Made by a program: the position numbers and the translations under genes
The notes under the pieces: generated by a model
The model's database searches: none
What the model was told of the DNA's origin: nothing
What the model saw: only the letters and a program-made list of their open reading frames with translations
Part shown: positions 8,813-16,918 of the stretch, in pieces
Layout: each line of letters opens with the position of its first letter
Numbering within the stretch: the first letter of the stretch is position 1
NCBI GenBank assembly: GCA_041397825.1
Contig: JAWKVX010000005.1
Span: forward strand, 372,001-436,000
DNA length: 64,000 nt
From: JANNSX01 sp041397825
GTDB lineage: Bacteria > Pseudomonadota > Alphaproteobacteria > Rhizobiales > Hyphomicrobiaceae
Direction of reading: 5' to 3'

Positions 8813-9589
8813 TCAATACGTGCACATGAACCCGCCGTCCACCACGACTACCTGCCCGGTGATGTAGCGGCTCCCGTCGCCAGCGAGGAAGGCAATCGGG
8901 CCAGCAATATCTTCTGCCAAACCGGCACGGCGCAACGGCAGACGGCCATGCCTTATGTAAACGTCCTGAAACCAGTCTGAACTGTGCTCGTGACTGCCAT
9001 CGGACTGGATCGCCATGCGCGTGTCGACAAAACCGGGAGCGACCGCGTTGACGCGTATGCCGGCGGGACCGAGGTCGACGGCCAAGCAGCGTGTGAGGTT
9101 GACGACGCCGCCTTTGGCGGTTGCGTAAGCGAGAGCGTTCGGCTGGCCACGCAGTCCCTGAGTGGAGGCCACATTGACTATGCTTGCTGACTTGCTGCGG
9201 CGCAGATGCGGCTCGGCCGCAGCCACGCAATGCAAGACGCTGTCGAGATTGACGGCCATCACCGAACGCCAGCGCTCCGGTGTAAGCGCATGCAAGGGCG
9301 TGTCATCCGTAATGGCAGCATTGTTGACTAGGATGTCCAATCCGCCCCACATGTCGGCAGCGCGCTTGATCATCTGCATGACAGACTCACGCTGGGAGAC
9401 ATCGCACACATGTCCATCCACAATCAGGCCCTTGTCCGAAAGCCGTGTCGTGGCAGCGCGCAAAGCGCCATCATCGATGTCGACGAGAAGAGCGCGGGCA
9501 CCGGCGCGCGCCAATGCTTCTGCCGTGGCAAGACCAATGCCTCGTGCTGCTCCGGTCACAATGGCAGTTCGACCCGATAATGTTGTCAT
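8813..9589 (-). CDS. Short-chain dehydrogenase/reductase (SDR)
   Basis: 258 residues. It shows the classical SDR signatures: TGAARGIG cofactor loop near the N-terminus, NNAA, a Ser in VNVAST, and the YATAK catalytic Tyr/Lys pair, ending VVVDGGFMCTY. The frame is open further upstream to 9880, but ATG 9587-9589 gives the standard SDR start. It is 25 bp downstream of the SelA-like lyase gene on the same strand and so belongs to the left arm of the sugar-acid island. A role as sugar, amino-sugar or keto-acid dehydrogenase in that route is inferred from context only. Confidence 0.9.
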   Translation of the reverse strand: MTTLSGRTAIVTGAARGIGLATAEALARAGARALLVDIDDGALRAATTRLSDKGLIVDGHVCDVSQRESVMQMIKRAADMWGGLDILVNNAAITDDTPLHALTPERWRSVMAVNLDSVLHCVAAAEPHLRRSKSASIVNVASTQGLRGQPNALAYATAKGGVVNLTRCLAVDLGPAGIRVNAVAPGFVDTRMAIQSDGSHEHSSDWFQDVYIRHGRLPLRRAGLAEDIAGPIAFLAGDGSRYITGQVVVVDGGFMCTY

Positions 9590-9614
9590 GCCTTGGGCTT
9601 CTCTGCGGCAGTTG

Positions 9615-10811
9615 TTACGCGGGCCAATCCTGAAGCGCTGCAATCGCGCGCTTGCGCCGGTCCGACAGTGACTCGCACAATCCTTCGCCGTTCTGCCTGG
9701 CAGCCTCGACTGTTGCGCGAATTGCGTCGGCCACAGTCTTCTCCTCTCCCGGTCGCAAATTGCAGGGGTCAAGATAGATCGCGCCTTGCTCCACCAGATC
9801 GTCGCGCACGAAAACGGCTGGATCACACGCCGCGAGCCGGTCGGCAAGCTCCCAGGCATAAAGGCCCGCACCCCTGCCAACGGTCAACTTCAAGCGCTCT
9901 ACCGGATTGCCGGTCCAGTCAGCGTGGCGCGAGAGCGAAATGCCGGGGAAATTTGCGAGCGCGCGCTCCCAGTACGCGACAATGGCGTCTTCCTTCGCGC
10001 GCAGTGCTGCATGATCGCGCCGAGACCAGGCTTCCAGTGCGGCAATGGTACCAAGCACGCCCTCCTTGCCGACCTTCATTGTACGCCCGATGCCGCGATT
10101 CTGCAGGTAGCAAGCACGAACGAGCTCGCGGCTGCCGGCAATGATACCTGCAGTAGGGCCGCCAAGGAACTTGTGTGCGCTATAGATTGCAAGTGCTGCG
10201 CCCAGGGCGATCGGCCCGCGCAGATCGTACTCGCTCGCCATGTCGACGATGACCGGTATGCCCTGCGCCTTGCCGATCGCGATCACATCGGCGAGCGGAG
10301 TCTGCCCTTCCTGGACCGTGTGATGCGAAACGACATGCAGGATTGCGGCGGTCGCTGGCGTGATTGCGGCTTCGATATTGTAGGTTTCCACCAGCGCGGC
10401 ACTACCGGCCTGGACCACCTTTGCGCCGGCAATCCTGATCGCCTGCTCGACGGGTGCGCCATAGTTGATGCAGTGGCCGGCCTGGATTACCACCTCGTTC
10501 CTGAGGCCTGCCGTATCAGGAAGCCGCTCGATGGCCGCAAGATCGCTCCCGGTCATCGCCGCAGCAACGCCTAGGGTCATGCCCGCCGCGCTGCAGGCTG
10601 TCACAACGCCCGCTTCCGCACCCGTTGCTGAGGCAATGGCCTCGCTGGCGCGCGACTGCAGCTGGTTCATCGAGACGAAGTGCCGCTGGATTGCCGCGCC
10701 TGCAGCGATCGCGTCCGGTACCACCATCGATGCGCCGATCGTGGTCATGGTACCCGACGCATTGATGATACGGCTCAGCCGGTAACGGGAATGAATGTCG
10801 ATGTCCGTCAT
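9615..10811 (-). CDS. SelA-like PLP-dependent lyase (D-glucosaminate ammonia-lyase type)
   Basis: 398 residues of fold-type I PLP enzyme. The PLP lysine is Lys214 in SAHKFLGGP, which resembles the selenocysteine synthase (SelA) motif; Asp190 in PVIVDMASE should bind the pyridine nitrogen. SelA-like catabolic proteins include DgaE, the D-glucosaminate-6-phosphate ammonia-lyase, whose genes lie next to a KDPG-aldolase-type dgaF. Here too an aldolase gene starts 60 bp away on the opposite strand. No selenocysteine machinery is seen nearby, which argues against true SelA. An ammonia-lyase acting on an amino sugar acid is the best inference. ATG 10811 is preferred over 10832 because it begins MTDIDIHSRY; neither has a strong ribosome binding site. 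Confidence 0.82.
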   Translation of the reverse strand: MTDIDIHSRYRLSRIINASGTMTTIGASMVVPDAIAAGAAIQRHFVSMNQLQSRASEAIASATGAEAGVVTACSAAGMTLGVAAAMTGSDLAAIERLPDTAGLRNEVVIQAGHCINYGAPVEQAIRIAGAKVVQAGSAALVETYNIEAAITPATAAILHVVSHHTVQEGQTPLADVIAIGKAQGIPVIVDMASEYDLRGPIALGAALAIYSAHKFLGGPTAGIIAGSRELVRACYLQNRGIGRTMKVGKEGVLGTIAALEAWSRRDHAALRAKEDAIVAYWERALANFPGISLSRHADWTGNPVERLKLTVGRGAGLYAWELADRLAACDPAVFVRDDLVEQGAIYLDPCNLRPGEEKTVADAIRATVEAARQNGEGLCESLSDRRKRAIAALQDWPA

Positions 10812-10871
10812 GAGCCATGCTATGGAACGCAACGAAGCACATCGTCAAGCCGGTAGCAGGAACCCGCCCGA
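10812..10871. promoter_or_regulatory. Divergent spacer of the sugar-acid island
   Basis: Sixty bases lie between the start of the SelA-like lyase gene (leftward) and the aldolase gene (rightward). Both arms should be transcribed from here, but no clear -35/-10 pair was found. The near-palindrome found before the ROK gene at 13395-13411 is not repeated in this spacer. Confidence 0.4.
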
Positions 10872-11462
10872 ATGGCGTCTGACCAGACTATCGAGAGAAT
10901 GTCAGGTTTTCGCATCGTGCCGGTGATCCGGGCCGCAAGCGCTGAACTCTCGGCCACGGCGGCGGATTGGCTTGCCGCTGCCGGACTGCGCATTATCGAG
11001 TTCACGATGACGACGCCGGATGCACTCGCACGTGTTCAGTCGCATCGCGGGCGCGACAACATGCTGGTGGCATGCGGGTCCATACTTTCTGTGGCCGAAG
11101 CAAACGCCGCGCTCAAGTCGAGGGCCTGGTTCATTTTCACACCCTGCTGGGTCCATGGCGTGGTCGAGCGTTGCCGGGAGGCCGGCGTTGCGGCACTGAC
11201 CGGGGCAGTCAGTACCAGTCAAGTGTGGCGGGCGCACCGTGCCGGAGCGAGCGCAGTCAAACTGTTCCCTGCCACGTCGCTCGGTGGTCCAGGATTTCTC
11301 AAGCAGATCAGGGCCGTATTCCCCCAAGCGCTGTTCATGCCGATCGGCGGCGCAAAGCCTGAGTCCGTTGCGGATTGTCTCGCGGCTTGCGCATTCTGTA
11401 TCGGGCTGGAAAGCAAGGTTGCCCCCAGCAGCAGATTGCCGCCGGCAACCGCGATGGTGTGA
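10872..11462 (+). CDS. KDPG-aldolase-like (Eda family) enzyme with altered phosphate site
   Basis: 196 residues of class I aldolase. The Schiff-base lysine is Lys130 in SAVKLFPA and the catalytic glutamate is Glu43 in IIEFTMTT. Compared with E. coli Eda as I recall it, several substrate contacts differ: the Arg of VTLRT is Thr here (FTMTT), the Thr of CPTGGI is Ile158 (MPIGGA), and the C-terminal IGGSW phosphate loop reads IGLES. The enzyme therefore probably cleaves a 2-keto-3-deoxy acid, but whether it needs the 6-phosphate is open. The PfkB kinase gene follows after 46 bp. It opens the right arm of the island. Confidence 0.82.
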   Translation: MASDQTIERMSGFRIVPVIRAASAELSATAADWLAAAGLRIIEFTMTTPDALARVQSHRGRDNMLVACGSILSVAEANAALKSRAWFIFTPCWVHGVVERCREAGVAALTGAVSTSQVWRAHRAGASAVKLFPATSLGGPGFLKQIRAVFPQALFMPIGGAKPESVADCLAACAFCIGLESKVAPSSRLPPATAMV

Positions 11463-11508
11463 TGGCGGCAGCCAATCGGCTGCTTCATAGTGCAGGCGTG
11501 ACAGCATC

Positions 11509-12426
11509 ATGACACTCGATGTCGTTGCCATCGGCGAGCCCATGTACGAGCTCGCGCAAGAGGCTGATGGCCGGTTTGCACCTGGATTCGGTGGCGACAC
11601 ATCCAATGCGGTGATCGCAGCAAGCCGGCTCGGTGCGCGCGCAGGCTACCTGACCCGGCTCGGCACCGACGTGTTCGGCGATGCTCTCATGGCGCTTTGG
11701 CAGCGCGAGGGCATCAATGCGCGGCATGTGATGCGCGACAGCGCCGCCGCGACCGGAGTCTATCTTGTCACGCCCAGCGAGCGTGGCCACGTCTTCACCT
11801 ATCTTCGCACCGGGTCTGCCGCCAGCCGGATGAAGCCCGGCGACTTCCCGCGCGAGTCCTTTGCGGACGCGCGCTACATTCTGGCCTCCGGCATTAGCCT
11901 GGCGATCAGCACGAGTGCAGCCGACACAGTGCTGGCGCTGCTCGAAGATGCGAGGAAATCTGGCAGAACCATCGCGTTCGACACAAATCTAAGGCTGAAG
12001 CTCTGGCCGATCGCGCGCGCTCGCGCGATGATTGATGCCGTTGCGTGCATCGCCGGGATCGTGAAGACCTCAATCGAGGATGCCGAGGCCCTGATGGGGC
12101 TGACCGACCCGGAACTTATCGCGCGGCGCTACCTGGACATGGGAGCCCGGAGTGTCGTGGTTACGCTTGGCCGCGACGGCGCGCTTGCGGCCGATGCCAA
12201 CACTAGGCTTCGGCTGCCGGCCCACAAGGTCGAGCCGGTCGATGCAACAGGCGCAGGCGATGCCTTCATGGGGGCGCTGTTGGCGGAGTTGTCCCGGGGT
12301 CAGCTGCTTGGCGATGCCGCACGTTTCGCCAATGTTGCCGCCGCACTATCCACGCTCGGACGGGGAGCAGTGGCCTCGCTGCCCCGCCGGAGTGACGTGG
12401 CTGAAGCATTGCACGGCGCCCGCTGA
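11509..12426 (+). CDS. PfkB-family sugar kinase, 2-keto-3-deoxygluconate (KDG) kinase-like
   Basis: 305 residues. N-terminal GGDTSNAV substrate-binding loop at about 28-35, a DTNLRLKLW stretch typical of KDG kinases at about 158-166, and the C-terminal DATGAGDAF anion-hole motif with catalytic Asp251. The expected reaction is ATP-dependent 6-phosphorylation of a 2-keto-3-deoxy sugar acid, which would feed the adjacent aldolase. It ends 15 bp before the SMP-30 start. Substrate specificity is inferred from the DTNLR motif and gene context. Confidence 0.88.
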   Translation: MTLDVVAIGEPMYELAQEADGRFAPGFGGDTSNAVIAASRLGARAGYLTRLGTDVFGDALMALWQREGINARHVMRDSAAATGVYLVTPSERGHVFTYLRTGSAASRMKPGDFPRESFADARYILASGISLAISTSAADTVLALLEDARKSGRTIAFDTNLRLKLWPIARARAMIDAVACIAGIVKTSIEDAEALMGLTDPELIARRYLDMGARSVVVTLGRDGALAADANTRLRLPAHKVEPVDATGAGDAFMGALLAELSRGQLLGDAARFANVAAALSTLGRGAVASLPRRSDVAEALHGAR

Positions 12427-12441
12427 TTGGAGGAACCCTGC

Positions 12442-13320
12442 ATGGAACTGGGGCCCCTACTCGAAACACATCGCGATGTGCTCGGCGAAGCTCCGTTCTG
12501 GGATGCGGAGACCGAGACGCTCTACTGGGTGGACATCAATCCGGGCATCGTCCGCGCGCTGCATCCGGCAACTGGACGGCTGCGGCACTGGCAGTTTGCG
12601 GAACCGGTGGGTGCGGCGGTGCCGCGCGTCGGGGGCGGTATGATCGTGGCCATGGTGAGCGGCCTCTACACATTCGATCTCGAGACGAAAGCGCTTGCTA
12701 AAGCCGTGGTGCTGGAACCACCCGGGCTCGGCAATCGTCCCAACGAAGCCCGCGTGGATCCGCAGGGGCGATTGTGGGTTGGGACCATGCAGAACGACGT
12801 AGGACCGGATCGCGAGGAAATACCTGTGACGCGGTCCTCTGGTGTGCTCTACCGAATAGATGCGGACATGACGGTGACACGCCACGAAACAGGCGTCGGT
12901 GTCTCCAATACGCTGTGCTGGGACGAGGCCCGTGGCCGGCTCTATTTCGGCGATAGCCTAGCTGAAGTGATTTGGGTTTACGATTGGGATGCAGCCGCAG
13001 GGCAGATCGCCAATCGCCGAGTCTTTGCCGCAACGAAGGGCCATGGCGTTCTCGACGGCTCGGCGCTCGATGCCGAGGGCTATCTGTGGAATGCCCGCTG
13101 GGGCGGCGCCTGCCTCATCCGCTACGCACCCGATGGCAGCATTGACCGCATCCAGCCGACGCCGGCCCGTCAGCTTACGTCCTGCGTGTTTGGCGGTGCC
13201 GACCGCCGGACCCTCTATGTCACCACCGCCGGCATCGGGTCGACCGGCGCACTGGACGGGGCGCTCCTGGTCGCCGAGGCGCCGGTCGCCGGTGAGATCT
13301 GCACACGATTTGCCGGCTGA
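12442..13320 (+). CDS. SMP-30/gluconolactonase family lactonase
   Basis: 292 residues of six-bladed propeller. Family metal and active-site positions are Glu16 (GEAPFW), Asn101 (GNRPNEARVD), Asn156 (GVSNTLCW) and Asp205 (VLDGSALD). Enzymes of this family hydrolyse sugar lactones to sugar acids with a divalent metal. ATG 12442 is preceded by GGAGG at 12429-12433, so the TTG-initiated extension from 12427 is rejected. In this island it would open an aldonolactone, possibly an amino-sugar lactone, to give the acid used by the SelA-like lyase. Confidence 0.9.
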   Translation: MELGPLLETHRDVLGEAPFWDAETETLYWVDINPGIVRALHPATGRLRHWQFAEPVGAAVPRVGGGMIVAMVSGLYTFDLETKALAKAVVLEPPGLGNRPNEARVDPQGRLWVGTMQNDVGPDREEIPVTRSSGVLYRIDADMTVTRHETGVGVSNTLCWDEARGRLYFGDSLAEVIWVYDWDAAAGQIANRRVFAATKGHGVLDGSALDAEGYLWNARWGGACLIRYAPDGSIDRIQPTPARQLTSCVFGGADRRTLYVTTAGIGSTGALDGALLVAEAPVAGEICTRFAG

Positions 13321-13361
13321 TCCTTCTGGTCTGACCTCCCTGCCCCAACTGAGGTGCCGGG

Positions 13362-13391
13362 TTGACAGGGGGTACCAATCGTGGGATTTAT
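13362..13391 (+). promoter_or_regulatory. Candidate sigma-70 promoter before the ROK regulator gene
   Basis: A perfect TTGACA lies at 13362-13367, followed after 18 bp by ATTTAT at 13386-13391, a weak -10 match. The predicted transcript start falls inside the near-palindrome at 13395-13411. This would give the ROK gene, and the tightly linked genes after it, an internal promoter apart from the one at 10812-10871. Confidence 0.45.
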
Positions 13392-13394
13392 TTG

Positions 13395-13411
13395 TTAGGT
13401 AATTTAACTAA
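13395..13411 (+). promoter_or_regulatory. 17-bp imperfect palindrome, probable ROK operator
   Basis: TTAGGTAATTTAACTAA reads almost the same on both strands, with one mismatched pair besides the centre. It is AT-rich in a GC-rich genome and lies 3 bp before the first ATG of the ROK gene, over the predicted transcript start. TTAG...CTAA half-sites are of the kind bound by XylR/NagC-type ROK repressors. Autoregulation is inferred. Confidence 0.55.
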
Positions 13412-13414
13412 CCA

Positions 13415-14650
13415 ATGGCCACCGGCAGGTCTGGGATGGTTTCGAAGTCGCCAGAGCGTCCCGCCACGAGCCGTACGATCCTGACGTCAATCGTCGAGCA
13501 TGGTCCCGTATCGCGTGCCCGGCTATCGCGGCTGACCGGCATTTCTAAGCCAACGACCTCCGAAATCGTGGGAGATCTGGAGCGGTCGGGTCTCGTGCAA
13601 CAATCCGGCCGTACGAACGGCGGCATCGGTAGAACCGCTGTGACCTACGAGTTGTGCCGCGACGCGGCCTACTTCGTGGCGTGCGATCTCGGTGCCTCGA
13701 AGATCCACATGGCCATCGCGGACCTTGGCACGACAGTGCTGGGCGAAGTGAGCGCACCGACTGAGCGGAACGACCGGCCGCGATTGAAGAAGCAGTTGCA
13801 GTCGATGCTCAACGAACTGCTGGCCGAGAACCGGATTGATCGTCGCCGTGTGCGAATGGCTGTCGTCGGTACACCTGGCGTCGTCGACAGGAGAACCGGC
13901 TCTGTCGCACTGGTGCCGAATATTCCTGCGTTTGAAGGCGTCAATCTTCCGAAGTTCATGCAGGCCGTCTTCGGCAGCGCGGTCATGATCGAGAATGACG
14001 TCAATCTCGGCGTGATCGGCGAGCACGCAGCCGGCCACGGTTCAGATAACGACAACCTCGTCTACCTCGCCTTGGGCACAGGCATCGGCATGGGACTTCT
14101 GGTTGACGGCAGGCTGGTGCGCGGCCACAGCGGCGCCGCGGGCGAGATCGCCTATCTTCCGATCGGTGGCGACCCATTCGAGCCGGTCAATGTCTCGAAT
14201 GGCACACTCGAAAGCAGCGTCGGAGCTGCAGCCATCGTAGCGTCCTACCAGAAAGCTGGCGGCGAGCGCGGAATGTCCGTCCGCTCGATTTTCGAGCGCC
14301 TCGGTAGCGGCGACACGATTGCCGAGACCGTAGTCCGCGACCTCGGGCGACACGTTGCACTCGGCATCGCGGCGGTTGCGGCAGTGCTCGATCCGAATCT
14401 CGTGGTGCTTGGCGGCAGTATCGGCGCGCGGCCGGAGCTTGCCAAACATGTCAGGCTCAACTTGTCGGCGCTGATGCTGACACCGCCAGCGGTGGAGGTA
14501 TCGTCGCTGGGCAATCGAGGACCAATCGAGGGCGCCCTGATCGTCGGCGGTGAGCGACTGCAACGCGAGGTGCTCGGGCTCGATGCCACGGAACCTTTGC
14601 GTGCGATTACCGCGGCAGGAATCCGCAAGCGCATGGAGGCCGCAGAATGA
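13415..14650 (+). CDS. ROK-family transcriptional regulator
   Basis: 411 residues. An N-terminal winged helix-turn-helix (about 18-75: SRARLSRLTGISKPTTSEIV) is followed by a ROK sugar-kinase-like domain with an ATP/sugar-binding DLGASKIHMAI stretch and ALGTGIGMGLL. The Cys-rich zinc motif usual after GEIAYLPIGG is missing: no CxCGxxGC pattern occurs. ATG 13415 leaves almost no leader after the palindrome; ATG 13436 (MVSKSPERP), with an AGGTCTGGG stretch just upstream, is a good alternative. The gene overlaps the next by 4 bp (ATGA). It probably senses the imported sugar or a pathway intermediate and controls its own promoter. Confidence 0.92.
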   Translation: MATGRSGMVSKSPERPATSRTILTSIVEHGPVSRARLSRLTGISKPTTSEIVGDLERSGLVQQSGRTNGGIGRTAVTYELCRDAAYFVACDLGASKIHMAIADLGTTVLGEVSAPTERNDRPRLKKQLQSMLNELLAENRIDRRRVRMAVVGTPGVVDRRTGSVALVPNIPAFEGVNLPKFMQAVFGSAVMIENDVNLGVIGEHAAGHGSDNDNLVYLALGTGIGMGLLVDGRLVRGHSGAAGEIAYLPIGGDPFEPVNVSNGTLESSVGAAAIVASYQKAGGERGMSVRSIFERLGSGDTIAETVVRDLGRHVALGIAAVAAVLDPNLVVLGGSIGARPELAKHVRLNLSALMLTPPAVEVSSLGNRGPIEGALIVGGERLQREVLGLDATEPLRAITAAGIRKRMEAAE

Positions 14651-15480
14651 TTGCTGCGGAGCACCAGGCAATCCGGCCGGAAATGACCCGGTCCGCGGGT
14701 GCTGTGCGAATTCTGGTTGCGCAGACTGCCGAGGCTGCAACTCGCATCGCGGCGCAGATGGTTGTGGCTGCGATCAACCGCAGTCCGCGGATTGCGCTTG
14801 GACTTGCAGCCGGCCGCACGATGCAACCCGTCTATGCCGCACTTGCATCGGCGTGGCGGCACGGCAAGGTTGCATTCTCTCAGGCACGGTTCTTCGCACT
14901 CGACGAAATTCTCGACCTGCCGGAGGGCGATCGGCGAACCTTCGCATCGGTGCTCGGTTCCGAGTTGCTCGAGCCGATCGGTGTCGCAGCCGGAAGCGTG
15001 ATGCTGCTGAACGGCCATGTGGCGGACCCGGCAGAGGAGGCCGCACGCCACGAACGGTCGATCAAGCATGCCGGGGGCATCGGATTGCAGCTGCTTGGCA
15101 TCGGCGCGAATGGGCACCTCGCATTCAACGAGCCGGGCTCCAGCCTGCAATCACGCACCCGCGTCGTCACGCTTGCGGATGATACGGCGACCTCGCTCAA
15201 GTCGTGGTTGGGGCTCGACCACGCGCCACGCCGGGCCATCTCACTTGGGCTGGCCAACATTCTCGAGGCCGAATCGCTTCTGCTGGTGGCAACGGGCCAT
15301 TCGAAGTCGACAGCACTTTGCGAGGCCTTGACCGGGCCGATCGGCCCGCACTGTCCGGCATCGGCCATCCGGCTGCATGGCGCCGCAACCATCATCGCCG
15401 ATCTCGCCGCTGCTGCGGAGTTGCTGCGCAGACGCGAGGACGTGCAGAAGCAAGGCATCACAATTGAACAGGTATCATGA
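14647..15480 (+). CDS. Glucosamine-6-phosphate deaminase-like (NagB family) protein
   Basis: 277 residues with the NagB active-site set: Asp86-Glu87 (FFALDEIL), GIGANGHLAFNEP with His157 and Glu162, SRTRVVT, and Lys220 in TGHSKS. The N-terminal phosphate loop is unusual: NagB has PTGGTP, whereas this protein has LAAGRTM at 53-59. It should therefore catalyse a ring-opening, isomerising deamination of an amino sugar or act on a related compound, but the phosphate requirement is uncertain. Translationally coupled to the ROK gene (4-bp overlap). Confidence 0.83.
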   Translation: MIAAEHQAIRPEMTRSAGAVRILVAQTAEAATRIAAQMVVAAINRSPRIALGLAAGRTMQPVYAALASAWRHGKVAFSQARFFALDEILDLPEGDRRTFASVLGSELLEPIGVAAGSVMLLNGHVADPAEEAARHERSIKHAGGIGLQLLGIGANGHLAFNEPGSSLQSRTRVVTLADDTATSLKSWLGLDHAPRRAISLGLANILEAESLLLVATGHSKSTALCEALTGPIGPHCPASAIRLHGAATIIADLAAAAELLRRREDVQKQGITIEQVS

Positions 15481-15532
15481 GCGTGGAGACCGGCCGCACG
15501 AGCCGGCAATTGGAGCAACAGAGGAGAAACCA

Positions 15533-16828
15533 ATGTTTGATTTGCGCTCGACGTCGATAAGCCGTCGCCAGGTACTGAAGTCCGGCGCGGCCGCCGCCGT
15601 AATCGCAGCTGGCGCGGGCTCGTGGTCCCGCCAGGCTCGCGCCGAAGAATCCCTGTCTGTGTTCGGTCCCTTGCCGCCCGATCCGGCTCCGCCCGGCGCT
15701 GCGGAGTTTTCCAAGGAAGCCTTCGCTGCCTGGCAATCTTCTAACGCTGCAAAGGTCAGCTATGACCTCGTCGCCTGGCCGCAACTCCACGACAAGATGG
15801 CAACCACCTTCGCATCCGGCACCCATACGTGGGATGTCGTCTACATGTCGGGCTGGGTGCCGGAATTTGGCAACTTCGTCGTCCCGTTCAAGGACAAGCT
15901 CTCGAAGGAGCTCGTCGACGACATGCCGGCGTCCTCGTTCTCGACGGTGACGTGGAACGGCCAAACCATGGGCGCAGTGTTCACGCTGTCGTTGCTGACG
16001 CTGTTCTACAACACGGAGATGTTCGAGCAGGCCGGCATCAAGGAGCCGCCCAAGACCTGGGACGACCTGAAGCGCGTCGCCAAGGAGCTCACGAAGGACG
16101 GCAAGTACGGCTGGGTCCTCAACTACGGTGCACCCGAAGGCATCGGCGGCACCGCATCCTACTGGATGTGCTTTCTCCAGCAGGCCGGCGGCAAGCTCTA
16201 CAACGAGGACGGGTCACCGGCGTTCAACAGCGAGGCCGGCATTTCCGGTCTGCAGTGCATGATGGATCTGATGCCATCGACCGATCCGGGCTCGATCTCC
16301 TATGTCGGTATCAACGACGCCACCAACGTCATGACCGCAGGCAATGCGGCTATGATGATGAACTGGCCGTTCATGTGGAAGCCTGCGCAGGATCCGGCAT
16401 CTTCGAAAGTTGCCGGGAAGATTGCTGGCGCGCTGCTGCCTGCAGGCCCGGCCGGCACAGCCTCCATCGACGGCACCGACGCCTGGACCATCACCAAGAC
16501 GAGCAAGAACCCCGATCTCGCAGCCAAGTTGATCGAGTTCTACCTCGACAAGGAGGTGCAGAAGCGCCAGGCGATCGACACCGGCTGGCTGCCGATCCGC
16601 CTGTCGGTGCTTGGCGATCCGGAGGTGCAGGCCGCACTGCCGAACGCCGCGGTGGTGCTCGAGCAGGCCAAGCATCCCTACGACAGCTACGTCACGCCGG
16701 ACTACAACCAGGTGACGCAGGCGATCGGCACTGAAGTCTCCAAGGCTCTGGCTGGCCAGCAATCCGCCAAGGAGGCGATGGCGGCCGCGCATGATCTCGT
16801 CACCGCAATCGTGAAAAACAGGGGCTGA
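15533..16828 (+). CDS. ABC transporter sugar-binding protein (CUT1 type), Tat-exported
   Basis: 431 residues. The N-terminus has a twin-arginine signal (SRRQVLK at about 10-16, then a hydrophobic Ala-rich stretch and ARAEE cleavage region). The rest is an extracellular solute-binding protein of family 1, with FYNTEMFEQAGI, PPKTWDDL and the C-terminal YLDKEVQK region. It binds the periplasmic substrate for the permeases and ATPase that follow. ATG 15533 has GAGGAG at 15521-15526. The substrate is inferred to be an amino sugar or sugar acid from the neighbouring enzymes. Confidence 0.93.
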   Translation: MFDLRSTSISRRQVLKSGAAAAVIAAGAGSWSRQARAEESLSVFGPLPPDPAPPGAAEFSKEAFAAWQSSNAAKVSYDLVAWPQLHDKMATTFASGTHTWDVVYMSGWVPEFGNFVVPFKDKLSKELVDDMPASSFSTVTWNGQTMGAVFTLSLLTLFYNTEMFEQAGIKEPPKTWDDLKRVAKELTKDGKYGWVLNYGAPEGIGGTASYWMCFLQQAGGKLYNEDGSPAFNSEAGISGLQCMMDLMPSTDPGSISYVGINDATNVMTAGNAAMMMNWPFMWKPAQDPASSKVAGKIAGALLPAGPAGTASIDGTDAWTITKTSKNPDLAAKLIEFYLDKEVQKRQAIDTGWLPIRLSVLGDPEVQAALPNAAVVLEQAKHPYDSYVTPDYNQVTQAIGTEVSKALAGQQSAKEAMAAAHDLVTAIVKNRG

Positions 16829-16834
16829 GGGGAG

Positions 16835-16864
16835 AGGGCGGCCACTTCGGGGGGGGGCCGCCCT
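16835..16864 (+). terminator. GC-rich hairpin after the sugar-binding-protein gene
   Basis: Perfect 9-bp arms AGGGCGGCC (16835-16843) and GGCCGCCCT (16856-16864) enclose a 12-base G-rich loop, with no long T-run after. It lies between the binding-protein stop and the first permease start. Such hairpins commonly stabilise the binding-protein message or weaken read-through, giving more binding protein than permease. Confidence 0.55.
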
Positions 16865-16918
16865 TGCCTGTTCCACTTGCCTCTCGACATGTGACCACAC
16901 TGCCGCTGAAACTGCAGC

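Noticed and set aside
9615..10811. True selenocysteine synthase (selA)
   Set aside because: The SAHKFLGGP motif is shared with catabolic SelA-like lyases; there is no selB, selC or selD nearby, and the neighbours are sugar-acid enzymes.
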